Positions 8,247 to 17,411 are shown, numbered from the stretch's first letter. The stretch: DNA of 64,000 bases from Actinomycetota bacterium (GCA_005888325.1 VAWU01000072.1:1-64000), one strand, 5' to 3'. The notes: generated from the letters alone by a model not told the origin. Program-made: numbers and translations.

Positions 8247-9386
8247 TCAGGCGTTGGCGCGCAGGATCACGACACACGCGTTCGCACCGCGTCCCACGGT
8301 GTGAGCCAGCGCGACGCGGGCCCCGTCGACCTGCCGGCGGCCGGCGCGACCGCGGAGCTGGAGGACCAGCTCGACGACCTGGCCGAGCGCAGACGCGCCG
8401 AGCGGCTCACCCTTGGAGAGCAGGCCTCCGCTCGGGTTCACGGGCAGCCGGCCCGTCATCGCGGGGGTGCCCGCGTCGAGAAAGCGCGCCGCGTCACCCG
8501 GCGCGCACAGCCCGAGCTCCTCGTAGGAGAGCAGCTCACGCGCCGCGTCGGTGTCCTGGCACTCGACCACGTCGAGATCGCCGGGCTCGATTCCCGCCTC
8601 GGCGAACGCGGCCTGGGCGGCGAGCCCGGTCGGAGACGGGAAGCTGTCGTCGACGAGGCCGGCCATCGGTGTCGCCTCCCCGAGCACGCTCCCCGGGAGA
8701 TGGGAGCGCAGTGCCGCGGCTTCGACGGTGACGCCGGGCCTGGAGCTCGCGCGCCTCAGCACGACCGCGGCCGCGCCTTCGTCGGGCGAGCACAGCATCC
8801 ACAGTCGGAGCGGCTCGCACACGACGCGAGAGGCCAGCACGTCATGCGCGCCGACGGCCGACCGAAAGAGGGCGTCGGGATTGTGGACCCCGTTGTGGCG
8901 GTTCTTCACCACCACCTCCGCCAGGTGGTCGACCGTTACGCCCGAGTCCCGCATCAGCCGCTGGGCGCGGAGGGCGAAGTAGGCGGGTGTGGCCGCCAGG
9001 CCCGCCTCCTCGCGCCAGGGCTCGAAGAACGACGAGCGGATGATGCCCTTCGGCATCTTCTCCATCCCGAACACGAGCACCGTGTCGTACTGGCCCGACC
9101 GGATCGCGCCCGCGCCGAGCATGAGCGCGGCACCACCACTCGCGCAGCCGGCTTCCACGTCGACGATGGGCATGCCCGTCAGGCCCAACGCCCCCAGCAC
9201 CTTGTGGCCGGCCGCGACTCCCGAGTACGCGGTGCCGCAGAACGCAGCCTGGAACTCCCCGCGACCGACGTTCGCCTCCCGCAACGCGGCCCGCACCGCG
9301 ATGACGCCCAGGTCGGTGACCGTCGCCCCCGCGAAGCGACCGAACGGATGGAGCCCGATGCCGGCGACCTCGACGGCCGGGCTCAC
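8247..9386 (-). CDS. Thiolase-like (SCPx/Ltp-type) lipid-transfer protein
   Basis: 379-residue thiolase-fold enzyme of the SCP2-thiolase/Ltp group. The nucleophile Cys lies in VEAGCASGGAAL near residue 80. The usual thiolase motif NxxGGxxxxGHPxG is here NPSGGLLSKGEPLGASALGQ: the catalytic His is replaced by Glu. That argues against ordinary 3-ketoacyl-CoA thiolysis and for another acyl-CoA C-C bond reaction, such as the retro-aldol cleavage done by Ltp2-type proteins. Its start overlaps the DUF35 gene by four bases, matching the known thiolase-like/DUF35 heteromers of steroid side-chain catabolism. It is the last gene of the minus-strand catabolic run. Confidence 0.85.
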   Translation of the reverse strand: MSPAVEVAGIGLHPFGRFAGATVTDLGVIAVRAALREANVGRGEFQAAFCGTAYSGVAAGHKVLGALGLTGMPIVDVEAGCASGGAALMLGAGAIRSGQYDTVLVFGMEKMPKGIIRSSFFEPWREEAGLAATPAYFALRAQRLMRDSGVTVDHLAEVVVKNRHNGVHNPDALFRSAVGAHDVLASRVVCEPLRLWMLCSPDEGAAAVVLRRASSRPGVTVEAAALRSHLPGSVLGEATPMAGLVDDSFPSPTGLAAQAAFAEAGIEPGDLDVVECQDTDAARELLSYEELGLCAPGDAARFLDAGTPAMTGRLPVNPSGGLLSKGEPLGASALGQVVELVLQLRGRAGRRQVDGARVALAHTVGRGANACVVILRANA

Positions 9387-9814
9387 GGCCGGTCACCGAC
9401 GGGCGCGAACGCATAGGTGACGACGGACCGGCCTTCGTCGTCGACGTGCAAGGGTGCGATCACCAGGCGCATCGCCTGGCCCCGCTCGAGCCGGTCGGGC
9501 GCGGGCTCGGTGAGGCGGGTGACGACCCGGAGGCCCTCGGGCAGCTCGACGATGCCGAACCCGAAGGGCACCTCACCGCGATACCCGGGCGGCGCGGTGG
9601 TGACGGCCGTCCATCCCCAGAGCGAGCCGACGCCCGATAACCGCGCCTCAGTGACCGCTTCCGACGAGCAGTACGGGCAGGTGGTCAGGACGGGGAAGTG
9701 GTACCGGTGGCAATCCGCGCACAACCCGCCGATGAGTCGCGGCGTTCCGTCGTCGGCGGTCGTGAACAGCCCGTCGCGTACCGGCGCGATGCCGAGCGCG
9801 CCTTCATCAGACAT
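9383..9814 (-). CDS. DUF35/OB-fold acyl-CoA-associated protein with Zn ribbon
   Basis: 143 residues. An N-terminal rubredoxin-like zinc ribbon (CADCHRYHFPVLTTCPYC, a C-x2-C...C-x2-C pattern) is followed by an OB fold (SGVGSLWGWTAVTTAPPGY, PFGFGIVELPEGLRVVTRL), the composition of DUF35 proteins. These act as partners of thiolase-like or MaoC-like enzymes (for example ChsH2 in cholesterol side-chain removal) and help bind acyl-CoA. I use the ATG at 9814; upstream in-frame codons overlap the previous gene. The stop overlaps the thiolase start (ATGA), so a heteromeric complex is a strong inference. Confidence 0.85.
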   Translation of the reverse strand: MSDEGALGIAPVRDGLFTTADDGTPRLIGGLCADCHRYHFPVLTTCPYCSSEAVTEARLSGVGSLWGWTAVTTAPPGYRGEVPFGFGIVELPEGLRVVTRLTEPAPDRLERGQAMRLVIAPLHVDDEGRSVVTYAFAPVGDRP

Positions 9815-10199
9815 GCGGGTCGTAGATGAACCCGAACAAGTGCCAGTAGATGCCGATCGAGGCCGCAATCACCAACACCGCGAGCACGATCACCACCTTC
9901 GTGACCGTCAGTCGAAACTGCACCTTGTCGCGGCAGACGACCAATGGCGTCTTGTGGGTGACTGCGGTGATCGGATACGCGTTGACGATGATCAGCGTGT
10001 CGCGGGCCCACTGCGTCTTGAGCGCCTTGGGGCTCCGATAGCGGTGGAACGGCGAGCCGCAGTTGTAGGATCGCTCGCCCTTGAATGACGCGTGGACGGG
10101 GAAGAACGAGCTGGCGAGCGCGAGCACGATCACCGCGGCGCCGGCCGCGCTGAGCATGATCAACTGCCGCTTGCGTTTGACGTCGGGGTCTCCGGCCAC
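9807..10199 (-). CDS. Small two-TM membrane protein, unknown
   Basis: 130 residues from the GTG at 10199. A basic N-terminus (KRKRQ) is followed by a first membrane segment (LIMLSAAGAAVIVLALASSFF), an outside domain of about 65 residues with two Cys (YNCGSPFHRY, VVCRDKVQF), and a second membrane segment (VVIVLAVLVIAASIGIYW). The two Cys probably form a disulfide on the outside. The end overlaps the DUF35 start by 8 bases, so it is likely co-transcribed with the thiolase pair, but no enzymatic role is apparent. Family not recognised. Confidence 0.65.
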   Translation of the reverse strand: MAGDPDVKRKRQLIMLSAAGAAVIVLALASSFFPVHASFKGERSYNCGSPFHRYRSPKALKTQWARDTLIIVNAYPITAVTHKTPLVVCRDKVQFRLTVTKVVIVLAVLVIAASIGIYWHLFGFIYDPHV

Positions 10200-10272
10200 G
10201 ACTCTCGAGCATAAGCGACCCGGCCCCACCCGTCGGCTCGTTCGGGGCGCCGTCGCTGCAGTTGTCCCACGG

Positions 10273-12783
10273 TCATGCCTGTGCGCCGACTGCTCCGATG
10301 CGTGCCGGTTCAGGAGGCGCGACGACGGCTTCGTCAACGACGACCGCCCGGTCGGGCCGCGAGCGGGCGATGACAGCCATTGCTCCCGCAGCCATCGCGT
10401 ATGCCACGAAGCCGCACCAGAAGGCGATTGAGATCCCGAAGAAGACCGCGATGACCATCCCGAACACCGAGGCGCAGACCGATGTCGCACCGTTGATGCC
10501 CCACAGGAACGCGGTGGGCGCGCCGGGACGGGACGCCGCGACACGCATGCCGATCGCGAAGGGCATCCCCATGAGGAAGCTGAGTGGCGCGAGCAGGCCG
10601 ATGGCCGTCGCGATCCGAACGGGTGTGGTCGCCGCGTCCATGCCGTGCACGACGGCCGGGGTCAGGACCCCGAATGCCGCCACCGCGCCCAACAGCACGA
10701 TGAGCGGCACCACCATCGAAGTCGGTCGGTCGGCGCGTATCACCCGTTCGGTCGCCATGCTCCCGAGCCCGCTGAAGAAGAGCACCGAGAACAGCACGAC
10801 CGTGAGCGCGTAGATCGGATGCCCGAGGAAGATGCTGAGCCGCTGGAGCTGTGACACCTCGACCAGGAGGAAGCCCAGACCGATGCCGGCGAAGTACGTG
10901 TAGAAGGGACGCATGCCCCGATGTGCGGTGCGCTTGGTCGTGAGGAGCAGGGGCACGACGATGCAGCCGATGGCGAGGCCGAGCACCGTGATCGCGAGCA
11001 TGCCGAGCACGAGCACCGGCCGCGTGGCGAAGTCGTCGCGGAAGCCGCCGCCGCTCAGGAAGGTGTGGAGGTTGGCCATCTGGAAGAAGAACGGTCGGTT
11101 GTCGCTCGGCGGGGAGATGTCCTCGGAGAACGCCTTGACCGCGGCGCCAGGGCCCTTCGGCGAGGTGAGCGCCGCGAAATGCGGGTCGACCGCCTCCCGA
11201 CGGGTGAGCACCGGTGTGAACTCGAGTCGTTGCGCCTCGCGCGCGATCGTCGTGCGGGTCGCCTGCGAGAAGGGCTGAGGGCTGACGAGGATCGTCGCCG
11301 TGTTGACGTTGTTCAACCCGACGCTGTACTCGGGTCCGTGGTAGATGAGGATGTGATCGCGGGGATTGGCGACCCCGCGCTCCTTCAGCGTCTGCGCCGC
11401 GAGCGCCGTCGTCCGGTACGTCTCGAGGGGTTTCTGACGGTACGACAGTTCGTACCAACGGGAGACCGAGAGGACGCCGCCCGGCTTGAGGCGGTCGAAG
11501 AAGATCTTCCAGGCGTCGGTCGTGTAGAGCGAGTTCTCGGTCAGCGCGTACGCCCCCGCCGACGTCGCCGCCCAGGTGTCGATGAGTGAGATCTGGATGA
11601 TGTCGTACTTGCGATCGGTGCGCGCGAGGTAGCTGCGCGCCTCGTCGTTCACGAACTTGACGCGGGGATTGCGGTCCAGGTGTCCGGTGAAGTCGCCGTA
11701 CTTGTGGTTGGTGATGTTGAGGATGTTGTTGTTGATCTCCACCCCGGTGACCGACTTCTGCCCGAACTCCAGCGCGCCGAGGATGTCGCGCCCGCCCCCG
11801 ACGCCGATGACGAGCACGTCGCCGTGAGGCTTGGCCCAGTGCGCCAGGTTCGTGATGTCGTAGCGGAGGAAGTCGGTCTCCGCCGGGTTGCCGGTGTACC
11901 GGGTGAGCATCGTGCCCGCCGTGCTGTCGATGACCATCCCCAGCTGGTTGACGCGGAAGTCACCGGGAAGCTTGGTGCTGTACCCGTACCCCGCGGGCGG
12001 CTGGGCGACGTTCTCGAAGCCGTCGACGGTGACGCGCGAGAAGGCGTTCCACTTCTCGTACCTGTGCTTCACGTCGGGGGCCTCCTTGGCCCAGATGATC
12101 CGCAGGAAGGGATTTCCCCTGGAGTGCAGATATCCGTTGAAGGCACCGAAGCCGCCGAGCACCACCACCACCCCGACGGCGAGGCGAACGCCGCGCCGGC
12201 TCCCCGCGTCGGACGCGAAGGCGACCGCGCCCAGGCCCGCGAGCGCGCCCACCACGATGACCGAGCTGGGCCCGTCGAGCCGGCTGAGCAGCACGACGAG
12301 CAGGACGCAGCCGATGGCGGCACCGATGAGGTCCGCGGCGTAGAGCCGGTTTACGCGACCGGGGAACCGGGTGAGTGCGAGGCAGACGACGATGCCGCTG
12401 AACACGAAGGGGATCGAGATCACGATGCACGTGACGGCGATCGACCAGAGACCGACGAGCGTGCCGTGCGGGGAGAAGGGGATGGCCAGCTGGGTGACGA
12501 AGCAGACGGCGAGCGAGACGCTGAAGAGCAGCGACGACCTCCAGAGATGCCGCTTGACGTCGGCGTCGCGGAACCGCTCCGGCAGGAGGTAGACGAGCAG
12601 GGCGCCGATCGTCATCCCGAAGAGGGCGACGGAGATGGCGACGAACGCGAAGTGGTACCACATGGTCACGCTGAAGATGCGCGTCAGCGCGATCTCGTAC
12701 ATGAGCGTGGCGAGCGTGATCGCGAACAGACCCAGGTAGGTCTTCGCTCGCACGTCGACGCCCCCGCGGGCGGTGGTCGTCAA
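10273..12783 (-). CDS. Membrane-embedded spermidine-synthase-like protein
   Basis: 836 residues in three parts. Residues 1-230 hold about seven membrane segments, starting with TYLGLFAITLATLMYEIALT. Residues about 330-500 form a soluble SAM/aminopropyltransferase-like fold with DVLVIGVGGGRDILGALE, GVEINNNIL, KFVNDEARSYL and YDIIQISLIDTW. Residues about 590-810 hold a second membrane bundle (MRPFYTYFAGIGLGFLLVEV and later). Such fused proteins are annotated as spermidine-synthase-like; polyamine synthesis is unproven for them. I start at the TTG at 12783 because AGGAGG lies 5 bases upstream. The much longer upstream open frame is only the shadow of the aldehyde dehydrogenase gene. Confidence 0.82.
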   Translation of the reverse strand: MTTTARGGVDVRAKTYLGLFAITLATLMYEIALTRIFSVTMWYHFAFVAISVALFGMTIGALLVYLLPERFRDADVKRHLWRSSLLFSVSLAVCFVTQLAIPFSPHGTLVGLWSIAVTCIVISIPFVFSGIVVCLALTRFPGRVNRLYAADLIGAAIGCVLLVVLLSRLDGPSSVIVVGALAGLGAVAFASDAGSRRGVRLAVGVVVVLGGFGAFNGYLHSRGNPFLRIIWAKEAPDVKHRYEKWNAFSRVTVDGFENVAQPPAGYGYSTKLPGDFRVNQLGMVIDSTAGTMLTRYTGNPAETDFLRYDITNLAHWAKPHGDVLVIGVGGGRDILGALEFGQKSVTGVEINNNILNITNHKYGDFTGHLDRNPRVKFVNDEARSYLARTDRKYDIIQISLIDTWAATSAGAYALTENSLYTTDAWKIFFDRLKPGGVLSVSRWYELSYRQKPLETYRTTALAAQTLKERGVANPRDHILIYHGPEYSVGLNNVNTATILVSPQPFSQATRTTIAREAQRLEFTPVLTRREAVDPHFAALTSPKGPGAAVKAFSEDISPPSDNRPFFFQMANLHTFLSGGGFRDDFATRPVLVLGMLAITVLGLAIGCIVVPLLLTTKRTAHRGMRPFYTYFAGIGLGFLLVEVSQLQRLSIFLGHPIYALTVVLFSVLFFSGLGSMATERVIRADRPTSMVVPLIVLLGAVAAFGVLTPAVVHGMDAATTPVRIATAIGLLAPLSFLMGMPFAIGMRVAASRPGAPTAFLWGINGATSVCASVFGMVIAVFFGISIAFWCGFVAYAMAAGAMAVIARSRPDRAVVVDEAVVAPPEPARIGAVGAQA

Positions 12784-12788
12784 TTGGG

Positions 12789-12794
12789 CCTCCT
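12789..12794 (-). promoter_or_regulatory. Shine-Dalgarno deciding a TTG start
   Basis: AGGAGG on the minus strand, 5 bases ahead of the TTG at 12783. It fixes the start of the spermidine-synthase-like gene. Confidence 0.75.
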
Positions 12795-12839
12795 CAGCGT
12801 CGTGCCGGTCCAGTTGTACCCGACGCGGGATGCCCGAGG

Positions 12840-14291
12840 CTAGGGCTCGAAGCCCGCCGGCAGGCTGATGGACTTCGCCTCGAGGTACGCGGCAAGGCCT
12901 TCGGGGCCGAGCTCGCGGCCGACGCCCGACTGCTTGAACCCGCCGAAGGGGCAGGAGAACTCGAGCATGAAGCCGTTGACCGTGTAGGTGCCCGTGCGGA
13001 CCCGCCGGGCGACCTCGAGGGCGGCGGCGTTGTCTCCGCTCCACACCGAACCCGAGAGCCCGTAGTCGGAGTCGTTGGCGATACGCACCGCCTCGTCGAC
13101 GCCGTCGAACGGGAGCACCGTCAACACGGGCCCGAAGATCTCCTCGCGCGCGATCGTCATGTGGTTGTCGACGTTCACGAACACGGTCGGCTCGACGTAC
13201 CAGCCCGTGGCCTGGCTCGCGGGGCGCCCACCGCCGACGGCGATCTTCGCCCCCTCCTCCTGGCCCGTCGCGATGTACCCCTCGACCCGCCGGCGTTGGC
13301 GCTCGGCGACGAGCGGCCCCACCGTGGTGGCGGGGTCGAGCGGGTCGCCGACCTGTTGTTGGCTGACCGCGTCGCAGAGCGCGTCGACGACTTCCTGGTA
13401 CCGGTCGCGGGAGGCGAGGATGCGGGTCTGGGCCACGCACGCCTGGCCGTTGTTCATCAGCGACGCGCCGATCAGGTTCGGGATGACCGTACCGATCTCG
13501 GCGTCGTCCATGATGATCGCGGCCGACTTGCCGCCCAGCTCGAGCGTCACCCGCTTCAACTGCTCGCCACACAGCGCGGCGATGCGCTTGCCGGCGGCCG
13601 TCGAACCGGTGAAGGCGATCTTGTCGACGCCCGGGTGGGTGACGAGATGCTCCCCCACCTCGCGCCCGGCCGGAACGATGTTGACGACGCCGGGCGGCAG
13701 CCCGGCTTCGTGCAACGCCTCTGCCAGCAGGTAGGCGTCGAGCGGCGTCTCCGGCGCGGGCTTGAGCACGACGGTCGCGCCCGCCGCCATCGCCGGGGCG
13801 AGCTTGAGCATGGTGACGAACAGCGGGACGTTCCAGGGCACGATCGCGCCCGCCACGCCCACCGGCTCCTTGCGGACGATGGCCTTGTTGCCGAGGACGC
13901 CGTCGCGCAGCTCCTCGAACGGGTAGGTGCGGGCGAGCCCGGTGTAGTAGTCGAGCACCATGGTCGAGGCGAACACCTGACCCATGATCGACCACGAGAT
14001 CGGCGATCCCATCTCGCGCGTGATCGTCTCGGCGTAGTCCTGCGAGCGCGCCTGGATGGTCTGGCTCACCTTGGCCATGACGTCCGCGCGTTCGGCCGGC
14101 TCCATGCGCGGCCACGGACCTTCATCGAACGCGACGCGCGCCGCCGCCACCGCGTTGTCGACGTCCGCCGGGCTCGCCTCGGGAACCCGGGCGATGACCT
14201 CCTCGGTGTGGGGGGAGGTGACCTCGATGGTCGCCGAGGTGGCCGGGGCCACCCATTCGCCACCGATGAACAGCTTGTCGTGTACCTGCAT
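12840..14291 (-). CDS. Aldehyde dehydrogenase (NAD(P)+-dependent)
   Basis: 483-residue ALDH-superfamily enzyme oxidising an aldehyde to a carboxylate in the cytoplasm. Seen in order: the N-terminal FIGGEWV; the cofactor-site PWNVPLF and KPAPETP; the glycine motif FTGSTAAGK; the catalytic Glu in LELGGKSA (about residue 250); the nucleophile Cys in NNGQACVAQTR (about residue 284); EEIFGPVL; and the terminal PFGGFKQSGVGRELG. All key residues are intact. It lies downstream of the Rieske oxygenase on the same strand and could take an aldehyde released by oxygenase or hydrolase steps of the same pathway. Specificity cannot be told. Confidence 0.93.
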   Translation of the reverse strand: MQVHDKLFIGGEWVAPATSATIEVTSPHTEEVIARVPEASPADVDNAVAAARVAFDEGPWPRMEPAERADVMAKVSQTIQARSQDYAETITREMGSPISWSIMGQVFASTMVLDYYTGLARTYPFEELRDGVLGNKAIVRKEPVGVAGAIVPWNVPLFVTMLKLAPAMAAGATVVLKPAPETPLDAYLLAEALHEAGLPPGVVNIVPAGREVGEHLVTHPGVDKIAFTGSTAAGKRIAALCGEQLKRVTLELGGKSAAIIMDDAEIGTVIPNLIGASLMNNGQACVAQTRILASRDRYQEVVDALCDAVSQQQVGDPLDPATTVGPLVAERQRRRVEGYIATGQEEGAKIAVGGGRPASQATGWYVEPTVFVNVDNHMTIAREEIFGPVLTVLPFDGVDEAVRIANDSDYGLSGSVWSGDNAAALEVARRVRTGTYTVNGFMLEFSCPFGGFKQSGVGRELGPEGLAAYLEAKSISLPAGFEP

Positions 14292-14301
14292 GTGCGCTCC
14301 G

Positions 14302-14335
14302 CAGTTTCGAGTGATGGGCAGTTTCGAGTGATGGG
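14302..14335. repeat. 17-bp tandem duplication
   Basis: cagtttcgagtgatggg occurs twice without a gap (14302-14318 and 14319-14335). It fills most of the 59-base spacer between the Rieske oxygenase stop and the aldehyde dehydrogenase start. Confidence 0.95.
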
Positions 14336-14350
14336 CTGGAGGCTGTGAGC

Positions 14351-15709
14351 CTAGGAGGTGGGCTCACCGCCGATGATCTCGGTCGGCGAGATGCTCAGGT
14401 AGCGCTCGAGGTTGCGGTGCAGGTTGATGATCCGGCACTCCTCGCTCGAGAGCGTGAGGTGGGTGAAGCCGGGCTGGTGCATCCCGCGCTGCACACGTTG
14501 GAGCGCGACGACGTCCTGGTTGAGCACGAGCCCGAAGTCTGCGTCGCCGGGCGCCACCGTGACGTCGACCGGACGCGCCGGTGGTGAGGTGTCGGCGCGC
14601 GCCCGTCGAGCGAACACGAGCGCGTCCATGATCGTCGTGTCGGGTGTGTCACCCGGGCGGGACTTCACGACCTGGAAGAGATCGGGGAACACGAGCACGG
14701 TGGCGTTCGGGAACAGGTTGTACTGCTGCAGGTTCAGCAGCTGGTCGTCGGTGAAGTTCGAGAGGTCGAGCCCCTGGTCGACACCCACCGCTCGCACCAT
14801 GTCTGCGAGCACGCTGCGCAAGCTGCCGCCGTCCGTCACGTGCGGCGCCGGGCCGGCATCGTCGACCGACGGCTTTCCGATCCGCGTCCCCATCACCGCG
14901 ATGAAGGCCGCCCACACGGTCTGCGCGTCGACGCCGCCCCCCAGACGGGGGCTGGGGACGCCATAGGGTTGCTCGAGCTTGCCGTGGTGGTCCCAGAGCG
15001 TCTGGGGCGAGTTCACGTCGTCGACCATCGGCAGCATCTCGCGGTGGATGCCCTGCACGTGGTACGTCTCGCTGAAGCCGTCGATCAGCGTCTTCCAGTT
15101 GCATGGCATCGGCACCGCGATGTTGTAGGTGCAGTGGAAGTCGTCGATCCCGGCCCACTCGATGTCGGCGGGCACGCCCTCGAGGAACGCTTCGAGCGGT
15201 CCCGCGTCGAGGTCCATGTTGACGAACACGAGCGGACCCCACGTGGCGACCTGCACGGGAAGGAGCGGGAAGTCGTCGTTCCGGAGCGCGCCGAAGCCCT
15301 TGCGCGACGGCACCTCGCGGAGGCGCCCCTGCAGGTCCCACGTCCAGCGGTGGTAGTTGCAGCGCAGCTCCCCGAGCCCTCCGCCCGCGCCCTCGCAGAG
15401 GGCGTTGCCGCGGTGGCGGCAGACGTTCTGGAAGGCGTGCAGGTCACCATCGTCGCCGCGCACGATGAGCACGGAGTAGGGCCCGACGTCGTAGACGAAG
15501 TAGTCGCCGGGCGCGGCCACATGGTCGACCGTGCACGCGATCTGCCAGACGTGCGGCCAGAGATGCGTGAGCTCGCGCTCGGCCCACTCGGGCGACGTGT
15601 AGCGCGACGCGGGAACACGCGTCGGTGTTCGCCTCCGGGTGACGCTTGCGATGGTGGAACCGACGGGCGCCTCGTCGGTGAGCTCGGTCGACACGTCAGC
15701 GCGCGCCAC
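14351..15709 (-). CDS. Rieske non-heme iron oxygenase, alpha subunit
   Basis: About 452-residue aromatic-ring-hydroxylating-type oxygenase. The Rieske [2Fe-2S] ligands are plain: CRHRG and, 18 residues on, CNYHRW. The catalytic domain has NWKTLIDGFSETYHVQGIH, which carries the conserved Asp-relay region and the two His iron ligands; the third carboxylate ligand should lie near the C-terminus. Length and arrangement fit a phenylpropionate/PobA-type alpha subunit. No beta subunit, ferredoxin or reductase gene is adjacent, so electron supply must come from elsewhere. The start is GTG 15709, or GTG 15694 immediately after the upstream stop. Substrate unknown. Confidence 0.88.
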   Translation of the reverse strand: MARADVSTELTDEAPVGSTIASVTRRRTPTRVPASRYTSPEWAERELTHLWPHVWQIACTVDHVAAPGDYFVYDVGPYSVLIVRGDDGDLHAFQNVCRHRGNALCEGAGGGLGELRCNYHRWTWDLQGRLREVPSRKGFGALRNDDFPLLPVQVATWGPLVFVNMDLDAGPLEAFLEGVPADIEWAGIDDFHCTYNIAVPMPCNWKTLIDGFSETYHVQGIHREMLPMVDDVNSPQTLWDHHGKLEQPYGVPSPRLGGGVDAQTVWAAFIAVMGTRIGKPSVDDAGPAPHVTDGGSLRSVLADMVRAVGVDQGLDLSNFTDDQLLNLQQYNLFPNATVLVFPDLFQVVKSRPGDTPDTTIMDALVFARRARADTSPPARPVDVTVAPGDADFGLVLNQDVVALQRVQRGMHQPGFTHLTLSSEECRIINLHRNLERYLSISPTEIIGGEPTS

Positions 15710-17411
15710 GGACCAGCCGCCCCGGGCGGGCGCCGGTCTCCCGACCGTTCTCCATGACGACCTCGCCGCTGACGATCGTGGCGACATAGCCCTCGGCCCG
15801 CTGGAGAAGACGGCGGGCGCCGCCGGGGAGGTCGTACACCATCTCCGGGCGTCCGAGGCGCAGCCGCTCGAGGTCGATCACGTTGAGGTCGCCCTTCTTC
15901 CCCATCGCGATCACACCCCGGTCGCCGAGCCCGTAGAGCGACGCGGTCTCGCTCGTCATCTTGCGCACGACCCACTCCAACGGCAGGCGCTTGCCGCGGC
16001 TGCGGTCGCGGACCCAGTGCGTGAGCATCGTGGTCTCGATGCTCGCGTCGCAGATGGCGCCGACGTGGGCCCCGCCGTCGCCGAGCCCGAGCGCGCTCGT
16101 GGGATGGAGCAGCATCTCGCGGATGGCGTCGTGGTTGAAGTTGCTGTAACCGAGCAGCGGGCGCATCAGGAGCTGGCGGCCGTCGTGCTCGAGCAGCAGG
16201 TCGTAATAGAGGTCCCAGGGGTCACGCCCCTCACGCTCGGCGCGTGCTGCCACGCTGACCTCCGGCGCGGGCTCGTAGTCGGGCGGCTCGCCGAGCGCGA
16301 ACATGCGGTCGAGGCCGAGGCCGATGAACGCCATGCGATCGTCGTGCACGCCCCGCTCCGACAGGATCGACTCGCGCACCTTCGGATCGCGCATGCGCTC
16401 CACGCGCTCGTCGAGCGGCAGCGCTTCGATGGCGGCATAGGTGGGCCGGTCTCGGAGGGGGTGGAACGTCTGCAGGCCGAGGAGCAGCCCGAGTGGCCGG
16501 CCCGCGACCTGCGGCCGCATCGGGACACCCTCGTCGAACGCCTCGAGGGCGAGATCGAGCACGTGTCGCCACTGATCGGGGGCCATGTCGTGCTGTGACA
16601 CCGCGAACGTGATGGGCCGGCGCGTCTCCCGGGCCAGGCGCCGCATCCAGTCGACCTCGCGCTCCGGCGCGGCGAGGTCCTCACCCATGACCCCGGCGGG
16701 CGCGAGCTCGAACACGCCGGCACCGGCCTGCGCCAGTGCCCGGCCGAGCCCGAAGAGCTCGTCCTCCGCGGCGAACGTGCCCGGCACGGGCTCGCCGTCG
16801 ATGGCGCGGTGCGCGATGGTGCGCGACGTCGACACGCCCAGCGCGCCCGCCTCGATTCCCTCACGCACGATGCGCGCCATCGCCGCGATGTCGACGGAGG
16901 TGGCAGGCTCGTTGCGCGCCCCCCGCTCCCCCATCACGTAGCCCCGTACCGAGCCGTGCGGCACCTGCGTGCCGACGTCGATCGCGAGCGGCTGCGCGTC
17001 GAGGAAGTCGAGGAACTCGGGGAACGTCTCCCAGCCCCACGTGATGCCAGCGGACAGCGCCGCGCCGGGGATGTCCTCGACGCCTTCCATGAGGCCGATG
17101 AGCCAGTTGCGGCGCTCGGGCCGGACGGGCGCGAACCCGACGCCGCAGTTGCCCATCACGACGGTCGTGACGCCGTGCCAGCTGGAGGGGACGAGGAGCG
17201 GGTCCCACGTGACCTGCCCGTCGTAGTGGGTGTGGACGTCGACGAAGCCGGGGGTGACGATGCAGCCGCCGGCGTCGACCACGTCGCGGCCCTCGTCATC
17301 GACGTGCCCGATCTCGGTGATGCGCCCCCCATCGACCGCCACGTCGCCCGCAAAGGCCGGCGCACCGGTTCCGTCGACGATCGTCGCGCCGCGGATCACC
17401 AGGTCGTGCAT
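15696..17411 (-). CDS. D-aminoacylase-like amidohydrolase
   Basis: 571-residue metal-dependent amidohydrolase of the N-acyl-D-amino-acid deacylase group. The N-terminal beta-sandwich leads into GFVDVHTHYDGQVTWDP (HxH metal site), then VVMGNCGVGFAP, characteristic of this subgroup. GALGVSTSRT and FAVSQHDM follow, with LGLGDGGAHVG near the C-terminus carrying the metal-ligand Asp. The C-terminus (KKGDLNVIDLERLR, VYDLPGGARRLLQRAEGY) is typical. The reaction is hydrolysis of an amide or cyclic amide. It is flanked by LLM and Rieske oxygenases on the same strand, fitting a degradation pathway for an amide-containing or aromatic compound. Confidence 0.88.
   Translation of the reverse strand: MHDLVIRGATIVDGTGAPAFAGDVAVDGGRITEIGHVDDEGRDVVDAGGCIVTPGFVDVHTHYDGQVTWDPLLVPSSWHGVTTVVMGNCGVGFAPVRPERRNWLIGLMEGVEDIPGAALSAGITWGWETFPEFLDFLDAQPLAIDVGTQVPHGSVRGYVMGERGARNEPATSVDIAAMARIVREGIEAGALGVSTSRTIAHRAIDGEPVPGTFAAEDELFGLGRALAQAGAGVFELAPAGVMGEDLAAPEREVDWMRRLARETRRPITFAVSQHDMAPDQWRHVLDLALEAFDEGVPMRPQVAGRPLGLLLGLQTFHPLRDRPTYAAIEALPLDERVERMRDPKVRESILSERGVHDDRMAFIGLGLDRMFALGEPPDYEPAPEVSVAARAEREGRDPWDLYYDLLLEHDGRQLLMRPLLGYSNFNHDAIREMLLHPTSALGLGDGGAHVGAICDASIETTMLTHWVRDRSRGKRLPLEWVVRKMTSETASLYGLGDRGVIAMGKKGDLNVIDLERLRLGRPEMVYDLPGGARRLLQRAEGYVATIVSGEVVMENGRETGARPGRLVRGAR

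Noticed and set aside
8238-8262. Interrupted GCGCC...GGCGC hairpin between convergent genes
   Set aside because: The stem is interrupted and overlaps the thiolase stop; too weak to call a terminator.
10273-14115. A single 1280-residue protein on the minus strand
   Set aside because: Its first third is a shadow of the aldehyde dehydrogenase gene; the real start is the TTG at 12783 with AGGAGG.
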